From the NCBI GenBank assembly GCA_029879665.1, contig JAOUPW010000180.1:1-5203 (forward strand): 5,203 bases of DNA. Reading direction: 5' to 3'. Both the position numbers and the translations under genes were made by a program. Each line of letters opens with the position of its first letter. Position 1 is the first letter of the stretch. Origin of the DNA: Rhodospirillales bacterium. GTDB lineage: Bacteria; Pseudomonadota; Alphaproteobacteria; Rhodospirillales; JAOUPW01. Of this stretch, positions 1 to 4,621 are shown in pieces. Below the pieces are notes generated by a model. The model ran no database searches and was not told the origin of the DNA. It saw nothing but the letters and a program-made list of their open reading frames with translations.

Positions 1-389
1 CCCCGGATGATGGGCCGCGCCGGGCAGGGCAGGATCGGCGCCTTGTTGCCGTCGATCAGGGCGAACCCGGGTTTCACCTCCAGATTGGCAACCGCGCGTG
101 CCATGGCGGTCAGGGTGGCCTGGAGAATATTATGGCGGTCGATCTCGTCCACATCCGCGATGCCGATGCCAAGGGTGGCATCGCGCTGCAACAGCGCGAA
201 CAGGCGTTCCCGCTCGGTGGCTTTCAGTTTCTTGGAATCGTCAAGCCCGGTGCGCAGGTCATCGGACAGGCTGGCGATGTCGAGAATGGCGGCGCCGGCC
301 ACCACCGGCCCGGCCCACGGCCCCCGGCCCGCTTCGTCGACGCCGCAGACGATGCCGCCCGCTTCAGTTTCCAGTTCATAATCCGGCAT
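1..389 (-). CDS. rnhB: Ribonuclease HII, N-terminal part (runs off the left edge)
   Basis: Cytoplasmic endonuclease that cuts the RNA strand of RNA-DNA hybrids, acting on single ribonucleotides misincorporated in DNA and on RNA primers. The visible 129 complete codons carry the family hallmarks: GVDEAGRGPWAGPVVAGA (residues 16-33) with the catalytic pair D18-E19, the DDSKKL motif (50-55), an HNIL segment (86-89) and LIDGN (111-115), in which D113 is the third metal-binding acid. The fourth acid and the C terminus lie outside the window, so integrity cannot be judged. The chosen ATG at 389 gives MPDYELE. A GTG two codons upstream is the only alternative, because an in-frame TAG precedes it. 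No strong Shine-Dalgarno sequence precedes it. It lies 28 bases downstream of the radical SAM gene on the same strand, so co-transcription is likely. Family assignment is secure. Confidence 0.96.
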   Translation of the reverse strand, partial: MPDYELETEAGGIVCGVDEAGRGPWAGPVVAGAAILDIASLSDDLRTGLDDSKKLKATERERLFALLQRDATLGIGIADVDEIDRHNILQATLTAMARAVANLEVKPGFALIDGNKAPILPCPARPIIR

Positions 390-417
390 GGGCACAGGCT
401 ATCACGGAAACCGGCCA

Positions 418-1506
418 TTAGAAAAAGCTCAACTGATCCCCAGGCATGAGCGGCGGCGAGAACTGGGTGGTGTCCAGGTCGAAGTCTTCCGTGCGCTCGG
501 CGTTGAGGCCCAGGTTTTTGCAGGCGATGTGGAATCGCTTGCGGAGGATTTCCGCCATTTCCCCGGTGCCGGTCATGCGGATGCCGAAATCGGCCACGTA
601 AAGCTGCCCGTCCCGGTTCTGTCGCAGGTTGTTCAACACATGTTTAGCCTTGCCCGGAGCATGGGTTTGCAGCCATTCCGTGAACAGGTCCTTCAGTTCA
701 CGGGGCAGACGCAGCAGGATGTAGCCGGCGCCGGTCGCTCCGGCATCCTTGGCCGCGCTCAATATTCGTTCCAGTTCGTGATCGTTCAAAAATGGAATCA
801 TGGGCGCCGCCAGAACGGACACGGGCACCCCGGCGCCGGATAGCCGGCGGATGGTCCGAAGCCGCTTGGCGGGCGCGGCAGCGCGGGGCTCCAACGTGCG
901 CGCTAGGGCACCGTCGAGCGTGGTCACCGACACGCCGACTCCCGCCAGTCCCTTCGACGCCATGGGCCCGAGAATATCCAGATCGCGTTCCACCAAGGCC
1001 GATTTGGTAACGATGGCAACTGGATGATTGTGGGCGGCCAGCACCTCCAATATCTCCCGCGTGATGCCGCGTTCCCGTTCGATGGGCTGGTACGGGTCGG
1101 TGTTGGCGCCGAGCATGATCGGGCTCGGCTTGTATGCCGGGTGACGCAGTTCCCGCGCCAACGTTTCCGCCGCGTTGGGCTTGGCGGTGATGCGGGTTTC
1201 GAAATCCAGCCCCGGAGATAGCCCGAGATAGGAATGGGACGGCCGCGCGAAGCAATAGACGCAGCCGTGTTCGCACCCCTGGTAGGGATTGATGGATTGC
1301 TCGAACGGGATATCCGGCGAGGCGTTGCGGGATATCACGGTCTTGCAGGGATGATCGGTGACATGGGTGCGGAGGGGCGGGAGATCGTCGTCGTCAATAT
1401 CCCATCCGTCATGAACGGCGAAGCGGCTTTTCGATTCGAAACGGCCGTCCGGGTTGCTGACTGCGCCCCGGCCTTTCCGGGGCGATGGCGGCAGGGCTTG
1501 TTCCAT
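418..1506 (-). CDS. PA0069-family radical SAM protein
   Basis: A 362-residue radical SAM protein of the SplB-like group (COG1533), NCBI name 'PA0069 family radical SAM protein'. Its reaction and substrate are unknown. The [4Fe-4S] cluster motif CxxxCxxC is C78-C82-C85 in SINPYQGCEHGCVYCFARPS (71-90). Other family landmarks are the N-terminal PPSPRKGRGAVSNPDGRFE (6-24), the LGANTDPYQPIER strand (132-144), AIVTKSALVERD (164-175) and GVSVTTLD (191-198). Length matches the family (about 350 residues). The ATG at 1506 is preferred because the family's conserved N terminus begins just after it. An upstream in-frame TTG at 1548 would add 14 atypical hydrophobic residues. The ATG has no Shine-Dalgarno, while an AGGAG (minus strand, 1564-1568) sits too far upstream of either start, so the start is less certain than the identity. 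rnhB follows after 28 bases. It is not the arsenosugar enzyme ArsS despite the nearby TIGR04282/04283 genes, since it lacks that family's context and matches the PA0069 pattern instead. Confidence 0.93.
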   Translation of the reverse strand: MEQALPPSPRKGRGAVSNPDGRFESKSRFAVHDGWDIDDDDLPPLRTHVTDHPCKTVISRNASPDIPFEQSINPYQGCEHGCVYCFARPSHSYLGLSPGLDFETRITAKPNAAETLARELRHPAYKPSPIMLGANTDPYQPIERERGITREILEVLAAHNHPVAIVTKSALVERDLDILGPMASKGLAGVGVSVTTLDGALARTLEPRAAAPAKRLRTIRRLSGAGVPVSVLAAPMIPFLNDHELERILSAAKDAGATGAGYILLRLPRELKDLFTEWLQTHAPGKAKHVLNNLRQNRDGQLYVADFGIRMTGTGEMAEILRKRFHIACKNLGLNAERTEDFDLDTTQFSPPLMPGDQLSFF

Positions 1507-1542
1507 GCCGGGAAGAATAGAGATCCAATAAGAACATATCAA
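1507..1542 (-). promoter_or_regulatory. Possible sigma70-type promoter for the radical SAM-rnhB unit
   Basis: On the minus strand TTGATA (1537-1542) matches five of six bases of the -35 consensus. It is separated by exactly 17 bases from TATTCT (1514-1519), which matches four of six bases of -10. Transcription would begin near 1507, directly at the preferred ATG (1506), implying a leaderless or nearly leaderless mRNA and fitting the missing Shine-Dalgarno. The matches are modest and the region is AT-rich, so this could be chance. The true promoter could lie further upstream, towards 1600. Confidence 0.3.
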
Positions 1543-1631
1543 GAACAATCATTGAAATTTAATCTCCTGTTCATGCACCAGAAATGGCCAGGAATTCGTA
1601 ACGACGCTAAAGTTTTGGGGCTATAAGGATG

Positions 1632-1670
1632 GGAGGTTCGGAGGTTCCATTTATGGAGAATGGTTCCATG
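1632..1670 (+). promoter_or_regulatory. Duplicated ribosome-binding-site/start cassette
   Basis: GGAGGTTC occurs twice in perfect tandem (1632-1639 and 1640-1647), followed by ATG at 1653 and then a second GGAGA (1655-1659) before ATG at 1668. Each ATG is 8 bases from its own Shine-Dalgarno (GGAGG 1640-1644; GGAGA 1655-1659), and both open the same reading frame. GGTTCCAT also repeats at 1643-1650 and 1662-1669. Strong ribosome binding here supports translation of the small ORF, but does not settle which ATG is used. Confidence 0.5.
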
Positions 1671-1766
1671 AACAAAGGTATTTATATTATCGCCACGGTG
1701 GTAATCGGTATCCTCGCGTGGATGAGTTGGATGACCTATACCGGTCAACTTGCGTATTATCTCTGA
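1653..1766 (+). CDS. Small single-span membrane protein, unknown function
   Basis: A short ORF giving 37 residues from ATG 1653 or 32 from the in-frame ATG 1668, ending at TGA 1764-1766. I do not recognise a family. From the second start it reads MNKGIYIIATVVIGILAWMS and continues with a tail rich in Trp, Tyr and Met, ending TGQLAYYL. A short basic N terminus, a hydrophobic stretch of about 18-20 residues and an aromatic belt are what a one-segment inner-membrane protein looks like. Both possible starts have a well-placed Shine-Dalgarno. It lies 41 bases upstream of the glycosyltransferase start on the same strand, so it may be the first gene of that operon and could help anchor or regulate a membrane enzyme; that role is inference. 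It is too short for compositional evidence to be decisive. The alternative is a leader peptide or a chance ORF. Confidence 0.55.
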   Translation: MENGSMNKGIYIIATVVIGILAWMSWMTYTGQLAYYL

Positions 1767-1807
1767 GCATTGCATACGGAAACAACAGCTCAGGGAGAAT
1801 CCGGTTT

Positions 1808-2479
1808 TTGCTCAGCATCGTGATTCCCACCCTGCAGGCGGAAGAAAGCCTTTTGCGCACCCTTTCCGCGCTTGATGGATCGGGAATGGCGTTTGAAACG
1901 GTGATCGCCGACGGCGGTTCCGCCGACGGCACGCGGGCCGTTGCTGCAAAGTCCGGCGCCCGGGTAATCGACGCGCCCCGGGGCCGGGGGACGCAACTGG
2001 CCGCCGGCGCACGCGCCACCACCGGCGACTGGCTTTTGTTCCTGCATGCCGACACCTTCCTTGCGCCCGGCTGGGCCGAGGCGGTGAAGCGTTTCATGGC
2101 CGTGCCGGAAAACGCCCGGCGTGCCGGCTATTTTGAATTCTCCCTGGATGATGCAAGCCGCCCGGCCCGGCGGCTGCAAAGCATGGTCGCCTGGCGCTGC
2201 CGCCGGCTGGGGCTGCCCTACGGCGATCAGGGTTTGTTGATCAGCCGGGCCTTCTACCATGAACTCGGCGGCTTCCGGCCGTTGCCCCTGATGGAAGACG
2301 TGGACCTGGCGCGCCGCATCGGTCGGCGTCGGCTGGCGCCCCTCGGCGTTGCCGCCGTGACCTCGTCCCGGCGCTACCGCGAGGGGGGGTATGTCCTAAG
2401 GCCGCTGCGCAATCTTCTCTGCCTGGGGCTTTATTTCGCAGGTCTGCCGCCGCGTCTGATCGAAAAACTCTACGCATGA
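1808..2479 (+). CDS. TIGR04283 family glycosyltransferase (arsenosugar biosynthesis type, GT2 fold)
   Basis: A 223-residue GT-A fold, family 2-like glycosyltransferase (rSAM/selenodomain-associated transferase 2). It opens directly with the nucleotide-binding strand LSIVIPTLQAEE (2-13), then TVIADGGSADGT (31-42), the DXD-like LFLHADT (77-83), GDQGLLISR (139-147) and the acidic MEDVDLARR (162-170), the usual order of donor, metal and catalytic elements. The hydrophobic NLLCLGLYFAGL (202-213) near the C terminus may touch the membrane. The start is taken as TTG 1808: AGGGAGA (1792-1798) is 9 bases upstream and the protein then begins exactly at the family's first beta-strand. The ATG at 1718 would add 30 unrelated residues overlapping the small ORF upstream. 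The stop overlaps the next gene's start (ATGA), implying translational coupling. NCBI links the family to arsenosugar biosynthesis; the actual donor and acceptor here are not determinable. Confidence 0.9.
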   Translation: MLSIVIPTLQAEESLLRTLSALDGSGMAFETVIADGGSADGTRAVAAKSGARVIDAPRGRGTQLAAGARATTGDWLLFLHADTFLAPGWAEAVKRFMAVPENARRAGYFEFSLDDASRPARRLQSMVAWRCRRLGLPYGDQGLLISRAFYHELGGFRPLPLMEDVDLARRIGRRRLAPLGVAAVTSSRRYREGGYVLRPLRNLLCLGLYFAGLPPRLIEKLYA

Positions 2480-3102
2480 GCCGCCGGTCCGCCCATCTGG
2501 TGATCTTCGCCAAGGAACCCCGCCTGGGCCGGGTCAAACGGCGGCTGGCGGTGGACGTGGGCCTTGTGCGGGCCTGGGGGTTTTACCGCCGGACCCTGCG
2601 CCGGGTCATCGCTCGTCTGGGCAAGGATCGCCGCTGGCGCTGCTGGTTGGCGGTGACGCCGGACCGGGCCGTTTACGCTTCTGGAATTTGGTTCCCGGGA
2701 GGCCGCATTTTCGGCCCAAAGCCGAGAGGCCTTGTAATCGGTCAAGGGCCGGGGGATCTGGGCCGGCGCATGGGGGCCGTGTTCAAGTCCCTGCCGCCCG
2801 GGCCCGCAGTCATCGTCGGCACCGATATTCCCGGGATCACGGCCGCGCATATCGCCGCCGCCTTCCGGGCGCTGGGCAACCATGACGCGGTGTTCGGCCC
2901 GGCGGCGGACGGCGGCTACTGGCTGGTGGGCCTGAAACGCAGCCCCCGGGTCGCGGAAATTTTCGCGGGCGTGCGCTGGAGCACGGAACACGCCCTGGCC
3001 GACACCCTCGCCAATCTGCCGCAAGACTTTCGCGTCGCCATGCTGGATACCCTGGAAGACGTGGATGACGGTGGGGCGTTGGCCCGCGCCGTGATGCCAT
3101 AA
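2476..3102 (+). CDS. TIGR04282 family glycosyltransferase (DUF2064, arsenosugar biosynthesis type)
   Basis: A 208-residue nucleotidyltransferase/glycosyltransferase-like protein (DUF2064; rSAM/selenodomain-associated transferase 1), related in fold to GT-A and CofC-type enzymes. Visible landmarks are the N-terminal LVIFAKEPRLGRVKRRLA (8-25), which resembles the family's FAKxPxPGxVKTRL signature, then GQGPGDLGRRM (89-99), IVGTDIPGI (113-121), GPAADGGYWLVGLKR (141-155), the VRWSTEHAL segment (166-174) and the closing LEDVDD (193-198). Length is typical. The ATG lies within the stop of the previous gene (ATGA, 2476-2479), so the two are almost certainly co-translated and act in one pathway. That pairing is the recurrent arrangement for these families. 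The radical SAM partner ArsS is not in the window, so whether arsenosugars are the product is open. Confidence 0.92.
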   Translation: MSRRSAHLVIFAKEPRLGRVKRRLAVDVGLVRAWGFYRRTLRRVIARLGKDRRWRCWLAVTPDRAVYASGIWFPGGRIFGPKPRGLVIGQGPGDLGRRMGAVFKSLPPGPAVIVGTDIPGITAAHIAAAFRALGNHDAVFGPAADGGYWLVGLKRSPRVAEIFAGVRWSTEHALADTLANLPQDFRVAMLDTLEDVDDGGALARAVMP

Positions 3103-3199
3103 CTGGCGCCGCTTAAAGCCATAAATCGCCATTCGTTGTTCCGGTTATTGGGAATTCGATGAAAACCTGTGCTCATCTGCGCTCAAAAACGCGATCAAA

Positions 3200-3364
3200 A
3201 TGCACGACGTCAAACGGGCTGATGAAAAATCCACCGCCAATGGGCCGGCGGAAGTGGTGGAAAACGAGCGCTAACCCCGTATCGAGCCCGCCGCCGCGCG
3301 GAGCAAACTGGAAGAGGCGATCCCCATCCGAGTGGCGGAACGGGGAGGGCTGAATATCCAATAA
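3200..3364 (+). pseudogene. Possible short broken ORF with one in-frame stop
   Basis: From ATG 3200 the frame reads MHDVKRADEKSTANGPAEVV and then NER before a TAA at 3272-3274. The same frame stays open for another 29 codons (PRIEPAAARSKLEEAIPIRV and onward) to TAA 3362-3364. The joined 54-residue reading has protein-like composition (charged, Ala/Glu-rich), and a single base change at the first stop would restore it. Against it are the absence of a Shine-Dalgarno at ATG 3200, the short length and no recognised family. It may equally be chance in GC-rich DNA. Confidence 0.25.
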
Positions 3365-3400
3365 AAATAATCGGAAATATTTAAGAAGGGGGAGGTCAAT

Positions 3401-3439
3401 GTGACGAAATGGATCGACCGAAAAATAAATAAATCTTGA
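3401..3439 (+). CDS. Possible 12-residue micro-ORF behind a strong Shine-Dalgarno
   Basis: GGGGGAGG (3388-3395) is one of the best Shine-Dalgarno sequences in the window. Five bases after it GTG 3401 opens VTKWIDRKINKS and stops at TGA 3437-3439, inside the FNR-type box. Two bases before this GTG, in another frame, ATG 3399 is immediately followed by TGA, a minimal start-stop pair. It lies upstream of the predicted cytochrome promoter, so it could be translated only from a longer upstream transcript. Purine-rich runs can arise by chance, hence the low confidence. Confidence 0.15.
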   Translation: MTKWIDRKINKS

Positions 3440-3449
3440 TTTATATCAA
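3436..3449 (+). promoter_or_regulatory. FNR/Anr/FixK-type binding site
   Basis: TTGAT-TTAT-ATCAA is a perfect match to the FNR-family consensus TTGAT-N4-ATCAA, and the symmetry extends one more base on each side (C...G). Its centre (3442.5) is 137 bases upstream of the decaheme cytochrome ATG. With a -10 element beginning at 3472, the site ends 22 bases before it, the spacing of a class II activator site centred near -41.5. FNR-family regulators activate anaerobic respiration genes, so this predicts induction of the cytochrome-barrel operon under low oxygen. Whether the regulator is FNR (oxygen-sensing) or a FixK/NnrR-type homologue cannot be told from the site. Confidence 0.8.
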
Positions 3450-3459
3450 GAAATTTATG

Positions 3460-3473
3460 TAGCACATGTGCTA
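3460..3473. promoter_or_regulatory. Perfect 14-bp palindrome, possible operator
   Basis: TAGCACATGTGCTA reads identically on both strands. It sits 10 bases downstream of the FNR-type box and reaches into the predicted -10 region, a position where a bound dimer would block RNA polymerase. I do not recognise the cognate regulator. It lacks a loop and a T-run, so it is not a terminator. Confidence 0.45.
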
Positions 3474-3484
3474 ATACAATTATC
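3469..3484 (+). promoter_or_regulatory. Predicted -10 region and start site of the cytochrome promoter
   Basis: TGCTAATAC (3469-3477) resembles an extended -10 (TGn followed by TAATAC), placed exactly where an FNR class II promoter needs it. The overlapping TACAAT (3475-3480) is a closer match to TATAAT, but three bases further on. Transcription would start near 3484-3487, giving a leader of roughly 95 bases. No good -35 is present apart from the FNR-type box, as expected for activator-dependent promoters. Confidence 0.5.
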
Positions 3485-3579
3485 AGAATTGGTTTCAGAC
3501 GCCCGCAACCAGAGAGTGAGGTCCCATACGCCGTCCATCTTTAGAAACATAAAATTGCGATAACATTGCAAGGTGAGCC

Positions 3580-4566
3580 ATGAAATTAATTAGAGGGAAC
3601 ACACTCGCCGCAGTGATTTTAGGGTCGCTATCACTGCTTTCTTTTGTCGTTGGTTTTTCAGCAAACGCCGAGCAGCCGACAATTTCTGGACAGCAAATAA
3701 AGGCTGAACAAATTTCCCAAGCACCCCAGGATCAGGTGCTGAAGGGCGACGCGGTGTGCACCGACTGTCATGATAAAAAAGACGATCCCAAAATATTCAC
3801 CATTGGCAAGACCAAACACGGCACCCGGGCCGACGGGCGCACCCCGACCTGCACCACGTGTCATGGCGAAAGCGATGCCCATGTCAAGAAACCCCGGCGC
3901 GCCGGGGTGGACCGCAAATTCGGTAAGGGTGCGCAGACACCGGCGAAGGTGCGCAGCGAAACCTGCCTCGGCTGCCATGCCGGCGCCGAGCGCATGTTCT
4001 GGAGCAGCGGCAAACACGAATCGCAGGATGTTTCCTGCGATTCCTGCCATCAGGTGCATAACAACGGCCACGACAAGGTTCGGGAAAAGAAGACTCAGGC
4101 CGATGTTTGTACCAGCTGTCACAAGAAGCAACGCATTCAAATGCACAAACCTTCGCGCCATCCGATCGTCGAGGGGAAGGTGACGTGTTCGGATTGCCAC
4201 AATCCCCACGGATCGGCCGGGGCGACAAATCTGGCCCGCGATACGGTCAACGACACCTGTTACAAATGTCACGCGGAAAAGCGGGGTCCGTTCATCTGGA
4301 ACCATCAACCGGTCACCGAGAACTGCTCTCTTTGCCACGACCCGCACGGCACTACGAACGCCAACCTGCTAAAACTGCGCTCGCCGTTCCTGTGCCAGCA
4401 ATGCCACGAACCGAACAGCCACCGGGGTGACGCGCCGATTATGGCCGAAGTGGGCCAATATTCAACGCGGATATTATTCGCGCGCGGCTGTGTGAACTGC
4501 CACACCACCATTCACGGAAGCAACAACCCGGCAGATGACACTCACGGCAGGACTCTGCGCCATTAA
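3580..4566 (+). CDS. mtrA: DmsE/MtrA-family periplasmic decaheme c-type cytochrome
   Basis: A 328-residue electron carrier that relays electrons through the outer membrane when docked in an MtrB/PioB-type barrel. Residues 1-30 are a Sec signal peptide (basic N terminus, hydrophobic 9-26, cleavage after ANA). Ten CXXCH heme motifs start at C60, C91, C129, C153, C177, C203, C227, C249, C272 and C304, covalently binding ten hemes. Family hallmarks are SDCHNPHGSAG (204-214), IWNHQPVTENCSLCHDPHGT (239-258), LRSPFLCQQCH (266-276) and the C-terminal CVNCHTTIHGSNNP (304-317). Length is close to Shewanella MtrA (333) and lacks the long N-terminal extension of phototrophic PioA. ATG 3580 is the first possible start because an in-frame TGA precedes it at 3574-3576; AAGGTGAG lies just upstream with tight spacing. 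The barrel gene follows after 55 bases. An FNR-type box upstream predicts oxygen-controlled expression. Direction of electron flow (metal or DMSO reduction, or iron oxidation) is not decidable from this gene alone. Confidence 0.96.
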   Translation: MKLIRGNTLAAVILGSLSLLSFVVGFSANAEQPTISGQQIKAEQISQAPQDQVLKGDAVCTDCHDKKDDPKIFTIGKTKHGTRADGRTPTCTTCHGESDAHVKKPRRAGVDRKFGKGAQTPAKVRSETCLGCHAGAERMFWSSGKHESQDVSCDSCHQVHNNGHDKVREKKTQADVCTSCHKKQRIQMHKPSRHPIVEGKVTCSDCHNPHGSAGATNLARDTVNDTCYKCHAEKRGPFIWNHQPVTENCSLCHDPHGTTNANLLKLRSPFLCQQCHEPNSHRGDAPIMAEVGQYSTRILFARGCVNCHTTIHGSNNPADDTHGRTLRH

Positions 4567-4621
4567 TCCAACGTTGGCGCGAGCGTGTATTGAGAGACTT
4601 GAGGGAAAAAAGGGGTAAAAA

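Larger units (their letters stand above)
3103..3579. other. Intergenic region: relic ORF plus AT-rich regulatory DNA
   Basis: A 477-base gap between the glycosyltransferase operon and the decaheme cytochrome gene. The first half (3103-3365) has mixed composition, contains only a possible broken short ORF and shows no clear hairpin followed by a T-run, so no intrinsic terminator can be called. The second half (3355-3480) is strikingly AT-rich and carries the FNR-type box, palindrome and -10 candidate listed separately. The stretch 3485-3579 would be the 5' untranslated leader of the cytochrome mRNA, in which I see no recognised riboswitch. Confidence 0.6.

Noticed and set aside
7..449. Plus-strand ORFs opposite rnhB
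   Set aside because: They are Arg/Pro-rich frames antisense to a clearly recognisable RNase HII; no family features.
698..1276. Minus-strand 192-codon ORF inside the radical SAM gene
   Set aside because: Alternative frame of the radical SAM coding region, Arg/His/Ala-rich as expected for shifted GC-rich DNA.
1622..1627. TATAAG as a -10 for the small ORF and glycosyltransferase operon
   Set aside because: No acceptable -35 at 16-18 bases upstream and no TGn extension, so the match alone is not enough.
2470..3132. Minus-strand 220-codon ORF opposite the TIGR04282 gene
   Set aside because: Antisense shadow; the plus strand carries all family motifs.
3103..3160. Terminator after the glycosyltransferase operon
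   Set aside because: Only short (about 4-bp) complementary segments without a following T-run.
3159..3353. Plus-strand 64-codon ORF with Lys/Arg/Pro-rich protein in the intergenic gap
   Set aside because: No Shine-Dalgarno, and a composition typical of a shifted frame; the neighbouring frame from 3200 looks slightly more protein-like.
3431..3460. Possible IHF site in the AT-rich tract around the FNR box
   Set aside because: Neither strand fits the full WATCARNNNNTTR consensus.
3658..4347. Minus-strand 229-codon ORF opposite the decaheme cytochrome
   Set aside because: Antisense of the heme-motif gene; its hydrophobic look comes from complementing the Cys/His/Lys codons.
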